From Flavobacterium chungbukense (lineage in GTDB: Bacteria > Bacteroidota > Bacteroidia > Flavobacteriales > Flavobacteriaceae): DNA of 64,000 nt. Positions within the stretch are counted from its first letter, which is position 1; each line of letters opens with the position of its first letter. A model generated the notes under the pieces. It searched no databases. It saw nothing but the letters and a program-made list of their open reading frames with translations, and was not told the origin of the DNA. The translations under genes were made by a program, and so were the position numbers. Location of the stretch: NCBI RefSeq assembly GCF_020805785.1, contig NZ_JAJGZV010000001.1, forward strand, positions 310,001 to 374,000. Reading direction: 5' to 3'. This document shows positions 49,901-56,854 of this stretch, piece after piece.

Positions 49901-50343
49901 GCTTCGCTGTCATCTTCTTTTGCAATCGCTTTAGGAGTTTCTTTTTTGTAGATCACGACATTTTTGTCTACTTGTTTGTAGACTAAATTACTGCCTTGAA
50001 ATACGGTATTCAAAATATCACTAACACTTCTGCGTCCTCTCGGCGTAGTCACTTTTGGAAAATCTTTTATGATTTGCGGCTGATAAGCAAATAGTAATCC
50101 CGTTTTACTCTCTATTGTTTTAAATAAAGTTTTAATATCCTGATTATGCAGTTCAATATCAACAGATATAGACTCTAAATTCTGACCACTCATTTCGGTT
50201 GCGAAAATCATATGAGTGCCGCAGGTCAGCAAGAAAATGTGGAATAAACTGATTCGCATAATCATAATGGTTTTTTTTGACAAGTGAAAAAAAGACGAAT
50301 TCTTTTCACTGTCAAACATGGTTGTTTTACAGCGTAATTTCAT
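46963..50343 (-). CDS. SusC/RagA-family TonB-dependent transducer with STN domain
   Basis: The 1126-residue product starts with a long signal region; an internal Met at residue 27 or 29 may be the true start. It then has an STN (secretin/TonB short N-terminal) domain (about 55-130), a carboxypeptidase-like domain (about 150-225), a TonB box/plug (DEIVVIGYGTTT about 231-242, plug about 245-370) and a barrel. An STN domain marks a transporter that signals through an anti-sigma factor, and FecR and ECF sigma genes lie directly upstream. Transport of the ligand should therefore induce the operon. Confidence 0.94.
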   Translation of the reverse strand: MKLRCKTTMFDSEKNSSFFHLSKKTIMIMRISLFHIFLLTCGTHMIFATEMSGQNLESISVDIELHNQDIKTLFKTIESKTGLLFAYQPQIIKDFPKVTTPRGRRSVSDILNTVFQGSNLVYKQVDKNVVIYKKETPKAIAKEDDSEANYMLSGKVLDENGQPLPGVSIALVGGNKQGVSDFDGQFYIELPSGKHVLKVSYLGYKTQEVTVQNQTSITIKMQPDLAKLDEIVVIGYGTTTRRTSTGSVVKITSEDIEKQPVTNILQTLQGRTPGVFVTQTSGYAGSDMNISIRGRNFIAGNNLPLYIVDGVPYIGDDIKEQVQDQNVIRGAQKSTSPLNIINPNDIESIEILKDADATAIYGSRGANGVVLITTKKGKAGKTEFTITTNSGVSEVAHMAKTLDTPTYLNMLQTALNNNGDVADVDSNGIAITDWAPNAYTNWQKKLIGGTANFNNYSASLKGGNETTSFLLSGAYHKETTVVPGNFSYDKFSTNFNVNHSTLDRKLKIGASVIFAVDNNKLPFFDITTYAVGTAPNRPLYNADGSYYWSPDYFSDINPLAALEKRVDDKGLNLITSFSLQYEIAKGLSFKTDLGYGRAQMQTKQFMPGSATNHAYAEANDQSLNFQRSYTVSTNNTNNFTVEPQLNYTTELWKGNLTALVGGSWQNRKSEMPSYVSSNGYSADNLIGNLGTAESITANNGSVEYKYISLFSRLNYNIQNRYILNVNFRRDGSSRFGANNRFGNFGSVGAAWVFTQEKFLNNLSWLSFGKLRSSYGEIGSDEIGDYQYAETFDTRNYGNGNASMAAARIANPNIRWGLTKKFEAALDLSFLNDRISFTAAYYKNTSSNQLVNYTLSAQAGFTTYTANLPAEVENAGWEFTLGTTNIHTKNLNWSTSFNISTNSNKLVSFPGIEFTSYYSQYVVGRPLGSRYLYNFTGVNAAGIAQFEDVNGDGRISTGYADTGRGDRKYYGPNYPQYYGGISNTISYKAFTLDFLFQFVKQDGTTLMSSTGAQPGYPYSTANFQVDEYNDYLAQGNVLSSGFQNSFFNYLGSTASVVDASYIKLKNVSVSYQIPLDEATKKYLQSIRLSIQGQNLVTFTKYKGLDPETQGLALPPLRTITFGTQFTF

Positions 50344-50392
50344 AAATTTGCTTGTTTTTTAATGGTTACTGGATTAATTGTTAAAAATCTCG

Positions 50393-50418
50393 GCCATCTG
50401 GTGTAGGAGCTGGATGGC
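50393..50418. other. Hairpin between fecR and susC genes
   Basis: GCCATC and GATGGC pair around a 14-base loop, with A-rich and T-rich flanks on both sides. In the 179-base gap of the minus-strand operon it could be an attenuator or terminator that separates fecR from susC. Confidence 0.45.
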
Positions 50419-50522
50419 TTTTTTAATTTAGTTTTGGTTAATGGTTCTGTTTTTAAAGGTTAATATTTAATTTTAAGAAGCTTTCTAAGTAGGAGGTTAG
50501 TCGGCTTTGTCTCTATCTATTT

Positions 50523-51563
50523 TTATTCACAGCCTTTTCCATCAATAGTGATAGATCCAGCTTTGTTATATCTATATTCGGTTTCAATAACACTGCAGAT
50601 TACTTTTAGAACATGATCTAAATCTTCTTCATTTAAGAAACTCGCAGTTATTCGGCAGTTTTTAATCTTTTCATTATCCAATAAAATCGAAACTTTATAT
50701 TTTTGAGAAATTAAAGAAACCGCTTCGGTCATATTGATATCATCCAGAATCAAGTAATTACTTTTCCATTCGGTTACTACAGCGGCGCTTACCTTATTTT
50801 GTTCAAAGTTGAGCGTGCTTTTGTTTACTTTAATCTGTTGATTTGGCGTAATTACACCATATACTTTTTCTGTATCACCAACCTGAACCTTACCTCTCGA
50901 AACCGTAACTTCAATATTTTCTGAAGAATTTTGAGCATTAATATTAAAAGCAGTTCCCAAAACTCGGGTCTGAATTTTACCAGTATGTACGATAAATGGT
51001 TTTTCTGAGTTGTGTTTAATATCAAAAAAAGCTTCTCCAGTCAGGGTTACTTCACGTGTTTTTGAATCGAAAGAGTTCTCATCATATTTTAGAGTACTAT
51101 TATCATTTAACAGAACTGTACTGCCATCAGGAAGATGAACCAATTGTTTGCCGCTAAAGTCAATTAAAGTATTTTGGGCTACAACAACTGGCACTTCAGG
51201 AGCAATACTTGGAACCGCTTTTTGTTTAAAGAAAAACGAATTACCTAAAGCAATTAATAAAGCAATGCTAGCAGCCGCAAAAAGGGATTGTAAAACCACT
51301 TTTCTTCTTCTTTTCGGATTCAGTTCTATTACTTTAGATTCCTGTTCTGGTTTAGATAAAATGTAGTTCAGAATATCATCACTCTGTTTTTTATCCATTA
51401 TATCTGTAACATAATTACCTTTCAGCATTTCATGAATTTTTTCCTTAAGAAAATCATCATGTCCGCCTTGCTGAATAATTTCCATCATTTGCTGCTGTTC
51501 GGCATCAGATAGATTATTCTGCAGATAGCCTTCAAATAATTCTTCGAATTTTTTTTGCTGCAT
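50523..51563 (-). CDS. FecR-family anti-sigma factor
   Basis: The 346-residue product has a cytoplasmic N-terminal sigma-binding segment (about 1-85), one membrane span (about 88-110), a periplasmic FecR domain (about 135-245, GKQLVHLPDGSTVLLNDNS) and a C-terminal DUF4974-type domain (about 265-340) that contacts the STN domain. It should hold the ECF sigma factor inactive until the STN-domain SusC signals. It lies between the two partners, the usual flavobacterial order. Confidence 0.93.
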   Translation of the reverse strand: MQQKKFEELFEGYLQNNLSDAEQQQMMEIIQQGGHDDFLKEKIHEMLKGNYVTDIMDKKQSDDILNYILSKPEQESKVIELNPKRRRKVVLQSLFAAASIALLIALGNSFFFKQKAVPSIAPEVPVVVAQNTLIDFSGKQLVHLPDGSTVLLNDNSTLKYDENSFDSKTREVTLTGEAFFDIKHNSEKPFIVHTGKIQTRVLGTAFNINAQNSSENIEVTVSRGKVQVGDTEKVYGVITPNQQIKVNKSTLNFEQNKVSAAVVTEWKSNYLILDDINMTEAVSLISQKYKVSILLDNEKIKNCRITASFLNEEDLDHVLKVICSVIETEYRYNKAGSITIDGKGCE

Positions 51564-51783
51564 TTGTATCGTTAATTAAATTAGTACTTGTTTATAAAAT
51601 GATAGTTTGGAGTTTTTTTATATTTTACATCCCTTGTAATTTTAGGGATTAGAGCATGTTTAATGTGCTCCTTTTATATAAAGACCATTAAAAAAAGGGG
51701 AGGGAGTAGTCGAACGTGAAAAAAATGTAAAAAAAATGTAAAAAAATATAAAAAGAAGCTTTTTTGAAAGAAAAAACTGTAGA

Positions 51784-52371
51784 CTAAATTTTTAAAAAAA
51801 TAGTAAACGACATGAATAGATTCATGTAAGGAGAAATTTTATGACGTATGAATTTTAAAGCCTGCGCCATGTGTTTTTTTACCGTCTCTGTAGAAATACC
51901 TAAATCTTCACCAATTTTTTGATGACTTAAGCCGTCTCTTTTAGCCATATTATATACTTTTTGCTGCTGAGGCGGAAGCTGTTCTACTATCTGATTTAAA
52001 ATAGTTGTATACTGTTCGTCTTTTATATTGCTGTCAGTATCTATAAAACTGGTATCTTTTGGATTGATTTCGGTTATAATGTTGGTTTCTCGTGCAATCT
52101 TTTTTATTGAATTGAATAAATGATTACGAGATATTATATAAATATAATTTTCAAAGTTATCAATCGCTATCAAATTTTCTTTATTCTGCCATATTTTCAA
52201 GAAGATATCTTGTACAGCCTCTTCAGATAAGATTTTTGATTTAGTAATTCGTAAAGCAGTAGAGTAAACACTATTTTTATATTGATTGTAAATTGTTGTA
52301 AATGCAAGCTCACTTCCTTGAGATAATTCAAGAAGAAGTTTTTTTTCGTCAATATTTGAATTTTGAGCCAT
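51784..52371 (-). CDS. ECF-family RNA polymerase sigma factor
   Basis: The 195-residue product has sigma region 2 (about 25-92, TIYNQYKNSVYSTALRI and VQDIFLKIWQN) and region 4 with a helix-turn-helix (about 128-178, LPPQQQKVYNMAKRDGLSH and IGEDLGISTETVKKHM). The gene lies 220 bases from fecR and should direct RNA polymerase to the SusCD-ABC-M16 operon. A short hydrophobic tail (NLFMSFTIFLKI) follows region 4. Confidence 0.92.
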   Translation of the reverse strand: MAQNSNIDEKKLLLELSQGSELAFTTIYNQYKNSVYSTALRITKSKILSEEAVQDIFLKIWQNKENLIAIDNFENYIYIISRNHLFNSIKKIARETNIITEINPKDTSFIDTDSNIKDEQYTTILNQIVEQLPPQQQKVYNMAKRDGLSHQKIGEDLGISTETVKKHMAQALKFIRHKISPYMNLFMSFTIFLKI

Positions 52372-52697
52372 TTTTTTATCACAATCAATTCAGCAATATT
52401 ATTTATTTTTTTTGAAACGAAGATTATTTATCGATAACTAGCTTCAAAAAATGTTGTATTGCTATTTTATTATTAAAATAATAAATTATTGTAAAAATTA
52501 ATAATACTCTTTTGAATAAGATTCAATGCTATAATTCAATCGTATTTGATATATTGTAGGTTAAGTCTTGTTTTAATTGAAAATTGAACAGAATACATTT
52601 AAAATTAACTTCTTTTTTGAAGTATGTTTATAAAAGGACATAGATTTTGTTTTTTTGTTTTCTCTGATTTTTCCTCCTACTTCTTAAATGAAATGCT
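52372..52697. other. Intergenic region between divergent regulators
   Basis: Very AT-rich sequence between the ECF sigma gene (minus) and the TPR/AraC-type regulator (plus). I see no frame or clear promoter for the sigma gene. The operator and promoter of the plus-strand regulator follow directly at 52698-52760. Confidence 0.4.
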
Positions 52698-52721
52698 TAT
52701 CGGTATTCCCGAATTCCCATA
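52698..52721. promoter_or_regulatory. Palindromic operator, regulator promoter copy
   Basis: A 24-base site with core TATTCCCGAATTCC and flanking TATCGG/CCATA is the same motif as at 54672, 59997 and 61545. Its centre is 52709/52710 and the -33 TTTG starts 19 bases beyond. Position before the regulator's own promoter suggests autoregulation. Confidence 0.75.
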
Positions 52722-52728
52722 AATAAAA

Positions 52729-52760
52729 TTTGTCATGATTATGATGTTTAATTAGTTTTG
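52729..52760 (+). promoter_or_regulatory. Promoter of the TPR/AraC-type regulator
   Basis: TTTG (52729-52732), a 20-base spacer and TAGTTTTG (52753-52760) match the Bacteroidota consensus and are identical in layout to the two promoters at 60028 and 61576. A start near 52767 gives a leader of about 155 bases. Confidence 0.8.
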
Positions 52761-52921
52761 ACCTTCGAAAATTAAGAGAGATTCTTGGTATTATGTTATA
52801 AGATTCAAAATTTTCTAACATAGGGTCATTAATTATAACGATTTATATTTTTGTTTTGCCAAATTTTATATTTCTACTTATATGTATATCTTTTATTTTT
52901 GTAAGAAATATTAAAAAGAAT

Positions 52922-54637
52922 ATGCGCTATTTCAGACTTCTAAGACATTTACTAGTATTATTATTTCCTCTTTACTTATCAGCTCAGATGCCAAAAGAAA
53001 ATTTTAGTCTTCTCTCTTATAAGAAATTAAAAGAACTTTATAAAAATAATGAGAAAGACCAAAATAAACAGCTTATTTATGCTAAGGCTTATTTGGCAAA
53101 AGCTAAGAAAGATAATGTTTCAATCGAGAAAGCTAGAGGATGGTATTTTATTTCTTTAATACATTCTGGTGATAAAGCAATTCAGTATTTAGACAGTACA
53201 ATTTCTTATTCTAAAAATCTAAATGATTTGAATTTTCCAGCTTATGCTTATTCAAGAAAAGCGTATGAATTAAAGTATCAGTCAAAATATAGAGAAGCAA
53301 TTGATAATTTTTTGATTGCAGAGCATATTGCTAAAAAAAATAACCCAGATTTTTACCATGAGGTAAAATATTCTATCGCAGTACTGAGATCTGAAGAATT
53401 AGGTGAAACAAATGAAGCGCTAGAATTATATAAGCAATGTTTTAAATATTATAAGACAAAGGATGTAAAAAGTGATAAATATTCTTATGCCTATCAGGAT
53501 GTTTTATTTGCGTTGGCAGATGCCTACAAAGCATTAAAACAATCAGACTCTTCTACTTATTACAATAAATTAGGCTATAAGGAATCAAAACTTACAAAAG
53601 ATTACGAATATAATGCTCTTTTTATACTAAATGAGGGCGCTAACTTGGTAGAAAAGAAAAAGTATTATACTGCAATAGATAGTATTAAGAAAGCTTTGCC
53701 AAAAATGATTTATTATAAAAATATCGCAAATCTTTTGGCATCACATTATTATTTAGGAAAAGCTTATGCAGGATTAGGAAAAGAGGAAAGTGCAGTTCAA
53801 AATTTTATTAAAGTAGATTCAATTTATAGTAAAACGAATAAAATTACTCCTGAGTTTACATCTGGTTATCCTTATCTCATATCGTATTTTAAAAACAAGA
53901 AAGACAAGGAGAAACAATTAAAGTATCTCAACCAATTTTTGCATATTGACAGTCTTTTAAATAATAACTACAAAGTTTTATCTAAGAAACTTCAAAAAGA
54001 ATACGATACGCCTAATTTGATTTTAGAAAAAGAAAATCTTATAGAATCATTACAAAGTAATCGAACCAAATCATATTGGGGTATTGCTGTTTTATTTTTA
54101 CTAGTTACGATTGCAACGGCTTTTGGATTTTATCAATATAAAATAAAAAAGAAGCAGTATGCTCAGTTTGAAAAATTAATGAATAAAGTAAAAGAGGAGC
54201 CTGAAATAAAAACTAGCGAAGAAGTAAAGGAAGTTAAATCGGTTAAATCTGGAATAGAAAATATTGGTATTAATCAAGAAATTGTTGATCAGATTCTGCA
54301 AAAATTAAATCATTTCGAGCAGACAAAAGGATATTTAATTTCAAATATTACGGTTCAATCATTATCTGAAACCTTTGAAACAAACAGTAAATATATTTCA
54401 AAAGTGGTTAATGTTTTTAAGGAAAAAACGTTTATACAATATATTAATGATTTAAGAATTGAACATGCATTGCACGCATTGAAAGAAGATCATAGGCTTC
54501 AAAAATATACCGTACAAGCTCTTGCGCTTGAATTTGGGTTTAATAATGCGGAGTCATTTTCTACCGCATTTTATAAAAAATCAGGAATTAAGCCTGTTTA
54601 CTTTATAAAGCAATTAGAAAAAAGTTATAAAGTTTAA
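52922..54637 (+). CDS. Membrane-bound TPR regulator with AraC-type DNA-binding domain
   Basis: I choose ATG 52922 because it gives a signal-peptide-like start (RHLLVLLFPLYLSAQ); the frame is open from a TTG at 52856. The 571-residue product has a helical TPR-like region (about 30-375, many Y/A/L heptads such as ALELYKQCFKYY), one membrane span (about 385-407, GIAVLFLLVTIATAFGF), a charged linker, and a C-terminal AraC-type helix-turn-helix (about 470-571, YTVQALALEFGFNNAESFS). So the sensor is probably periplasmic and the DNA-binding part cytoplasmic, without a kinase. It heads the peptide locus and its promoter carries the shared operator, so I infer it is the regulator of that locus. Confidence 0.85.
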   Translation: MRYFRLLRHLLVLLFPLYLSAQMPKENFSLLSYKKLKELYKNNEKDQNKQLIYAKAYLAKAKKDNVSIEKARGWYFISLIHSGDKAIQYLDSTISYSKNLNDLNFPAYAYSRKAYELKYQSKYREAIDNFLIAEHIAKKNNPDFYHEVKYSIAVLRSEELGETNEALELYKQCFKYYKTKDVKSDKYSYAYQDVLFALADAYKALKQSDSSTYYNKLGYKESKLTKDYEYNALFILNEGANLVEKKKYYTAIDSIKKALPKMIYYKNIANLLASHYYLGKAYAGLGKEESAVQNFIKVDSIYSKTNKITPEFTSGYPYLISYFKNKKDKEKQLKYLNQFLHIDSLLNNNYKVLSKKLQKEYDTPNLILEKENLIESLQSNRTKSYWGIAVLFLLVTIATAFGFYQYKIKKKQYAQFEKLMNKVKEEPEIKTSEEVKEVKSVKSGIENIGINQEIVDQILQKLNHFEQTKGYLISNITVQSLSETFETNSKYISKVVNVFKEKTFIQYINDLRIEHALHALKEDHRLQKYTVQALALEFGFNNAESFSTAFYKKSGIKPVYFIKQLEKSYKV

Positions 54638-54663
54638 GTGTTTATATTCAGTGTTTTAGGTGG

Positions 54664-54703
54664 TTTTTATATATCGAAATTCCTGAATTTCGATATATAA
54701 AAA
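54664..54703. promoter_or_regulatory. Perfect 40-bp palindrome, operator of the lanthipeptide-like operon
   Basis: TTTTTATATATCGAAATTC (54664-54682) and its exact reverse complement (54685-54703) are separated by CT. The inner 24 bases (54672-54695) match the motif at 52698, 59997 and 61545. It is the only fully symmetric copy. It lies 67 bases before the first precursor gene. Confidence 0.8.
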
Positions 54704-54743
54704 TTGCTATTCTGTATTTAAGATTGAACAAAATATATATTTG
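54703..54743 (+). promoter_or_regulatory. Possible promoter of the lanthipeptide-like operon
   Basis: TATATTTG (54736-54743) fits the -7 consensus. ATTG (54703-54706) holds the place of the -33 box relative to the operator, but the spacer would be 29 bases rather than 20, so the start site is uncertain. Confidence 0.4.
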
Positions 54744-54770
54744 CAGAACAACATTAATCTATTAAAATTT

Positions 54771-54947
54771 ATGAAAACTGAAAAATCTAAAAAGGAAAAT
54801 CAAAAATTTAGCTTAGAAAAAATGAGTTTTGCAAAGCTTAAAAATATGCATCTTGTTGTTGGAGGTGCACCTGTGGCAGAGGATGGTACATTTACGTCTG
54901 GAACAGCAACGAGTAAAAATTGTAACAGAAAGAAAACAGATCTCTAA
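54771..54947 (+). CDS. Lanthipeptide-like precursor peptide, copy 1
   Basis: ATG 54771 gives 58 residues; an in-frame TTG at 54741 is less likely. The leader (about 1-32) is basic and helical and ends LVVGG, a double-glycine cleavage site. The core (33-58) has several Thr/Ser, one Cys (C51) in GTATSKNC and a charged tail. The leader is almost identical to that of the next gene. With a split LanB just downstream, the core Ser/Thr are candidates for dehydration and one (methyl)lanthionine ring to C51. The product is unknown. Confidence 0.8.
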   Translation: MKTEKSKKENQKFSLEKMSFAKLKNMHLVVGGAPVAEDGTFTSGTATSKNCNRKKTDL

Positions 54948-54982
54948 TTATATTTACGACATAACATTAACCTATAAAATTT

Positions 54983-55168
54983 ATGAAAACTGAAAAATCG
55001 AAAAAAGAAGTGCAAAAGTTTAGTTTAGAAAAAATGAATTTTGCAAAGCTTAAAAACATGCATCTTGTTGTTGGAGGTGGAGCAGTAGCTGTAGATGAAA
55101 ATGATCCAGCTACAGGAACAGCTACAAGTAAAAATTGTGATAAAAAAAAGGGAGGAGATGATCTTTAA
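54983..55168 (+). CDS. Lanthipeptide-like precursor peptide, copy 2
   Basis: The 61-residue peptide has a leader differing from copy 1 at only two positions of 32 (V10, N19) and the same LVVGG end. The core (33-61) diverges at its start (GAVAVDENDPA) but keeps GTATSKNC, with C52 the only cysteine, and ends in a Lys/Asp tail. The upstream bases (ACATTAACCTATAAAATTT) also resemble those of copy 1, so this is a tandem gene duplication. The S8 peptidase gene starts three bases after the stop. Confidence 0.8.
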   Translation: MKTEKSKKEVQKFSLEKMNFAKLKNMHLVVGGGAVAVDENDPATGTATSKNCDKKKGGDDL

Positions 55169-55171
55169 TTC

Positions 55172-56854
55172 ATGAAATTTAAAATAGTATACATTGTCTA
55201 TTTTGTTTGTTTTCTTCAATTTGGCTGTCAATCTTCAAAAAAGAGTGTAGGTCTAAGTAAAGAAGAAGTCTTGCTGAATACGTGGTATAGAAAAGATTAT
55301 CGGCTTAATAATGTTCCTGGTATTTCTTTGGATAAGTGGTATTCTGAAAATAAAAAGAAATCAAAAAAAGAGATTATTGTTGCTGTAATTGATACGCAGA
55401 TTGATAAAAACCACGACGATTTAGCTGGGAAAATTTGGACAAACCCAAAAGAAATAGCCGATAATAATATTGATGATGATCAAAATGGATATGTTGATGA
55501 TGTAAATGGTTGGAACTTTGTTGCAAAAAAAGACAGTTACGTTGTTTGGGGAAATTTTGAATTTGTACGAGTGGTAAGAAATTTTCAAGATAAGTTTGAA
55601 AATAAAACCGATATAGATATTTCTAAAGAGGATATTCCTGCTTACAAAGAATATTTGAGAGCAAAAAAAAGACTTGAAGAAGATAGGGAATATTACAGCA
55701 AAAAACTTAAATCTCAGAAATACAGTACTATAGTTTTTTCTATTGCTAAAGATAGTTTAAAACATTATTTCCCTAAAGAAGATTACACCTATGCCCAATT
55801 GGACAGTTTGTATAAAATTCATAAAATTAATGATAAAACTTTTCGTCAGCGCAGAGAAGATGATGACAGAGATTTAGGCGCCATGATTGGTTTTATGAAA
55901 TTTAGGTTTGATCAAGACGAAAAAACATTGGCTGCTGTTATCGAAACTGAAATACAAACGGACTCTATTCTAAATAAAAATTTGAATGTAAATTTTAATG
56001 AGAGAGAATTTATTGGAGATAATCCAAAAGTTCTTCAAAAAGGATACGGCAGTAAATATATAAGTATTTCTAAAAAAGGACATAGGCTGTTTCAAGATCA
56101 TAGCACTAAAGTCTCAGGTATTATTGCCGCCAACAGAAATAACAATTTAGGAATTCAAGGAATTGCTGAAAATGTAAAAATCATGCCACTTATCATTTCG
56201 TATTCGGGAGATGAATACGATAAAGATATTGCAATGGCTATTTATTATGCAGTCGATAATGGAGCTAAGGTAATTAATATGTCATTCATTAAAGAATTTT
56301 CATTGAGACAGCAGTGGGTATCGGATGCTTTTAAATATGCAGAAAAGCACAATGTTTTACTGGTGCATGCTGCGGGAAATGAAAGTTTAAATAGTGATGA
56401 AAATCCAGTTTATCCTAATGATGTTGATTATAATAATTCAGTAGAGATTTGTACAAATTTTATCAACGTAGGATGTTCTTCGGGGAAACTTGACAGCACA
56501 TTGGTTTCTAGTTTTTCTAATTATGGTAAACGAAATGTAGATTTATTTGCTCCTGGAGATGAAATTTATTCTACTGCATCGGGCAATACTTATAAATTTG
56601 ATTCTGGCACCTCGCTGGCCGCACCAATGGTTTCGGGAACAGCAGCGCTTATTTGGTCTTATTATCCAGATTTAACAGCCCAAACTGTAAAAGAGATTAT
56701 CTTACAGTCTGGCAATTCTTATGACATTGAAGTTATTGTACCAGGTACAGATGATAAAAAAATAAAATTTTCTGAGTTATCTAAAACAGGTAAAATTTTG
56801 AATGTTTACAATGCCATGCAATTGGCTGAAAAAGTATACAAAAAGAAAAAATGA
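55172..56854 (+). CDS. S8-family serine peptidase of the lanthipeptide-like operon
   Basis: The 560-residue product has an N-terminal hydrophobic segment with a Cys at 19 (possible lipoprotein or membrane anchor). The subtilase triad is D74 (AVIDTQID), H310 and S481 (GTSLAAPM), with oxyanion N403 (AAGNE). The usual HGTH around the histidine is HSTK here, and about 230 residues separate Asp from His, far more than in subtilisin, so an insertion domain is present (about 130-290). Its stop overlaps the LanB start (ATGA). It is a candidate leader peptidase (LanP-like) or a maturation protease. Confidence 0.85.
   Translation: MKFKIVYIVYFVCFLQFGCQSSKKSVGLSKEEVLLNTWYRKDYRLNNVPGISLDKWYSENKKKSKKEIIVAVIDTQIDKNHDDLAGKIWTNPKEIADNNIDDDQNGYVDDVNGWNFVAKKDSYVVWGNFEFVRVVRNFQDKFENKTDIDISKEDIPAYKEYLRAKKRLEEDREYYSKKLKSQKYSTIVFSIAKDSLKHYFPKEDYTYAQLDSLYKIHKINDKTFRQRREDDDRDLGAMIGFMKFRFDQDEKTLAAVIETEIQTDSILNKNLNVNFNEREFIGDNPKVLQKGYGSKYISISKKGHRLFQDHSTKVSGIIAANRNNNLGIQGIAENVKIMPLIISYSGDEYDKDIAMAIYYAVDNGAKVINMSFIKEFSLRQQWVSDAFKYAEKHNVLLVHAAGNESLNSDENPVYPNDVDYNNSVEICTNFINVGCSSGKLDSTLVSSFSNYGKRNVDLFAPGDEIYSTASGNTYKFDSGTSLAAPMVSGTAALIWSYYPDLTAQTVKEIILQSGNSYDIEVIVPGTDDKKIKFSELSKTGKILNVYNAMQLAEKVYKKKK

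Noticed and set aside
52856..52921. TTG start for the TPR/AraC-type regulator
   Set aside because: The added 22 residues form a second hydrophobic stretch before a clean signal-peptide-like start at ATG 52922.
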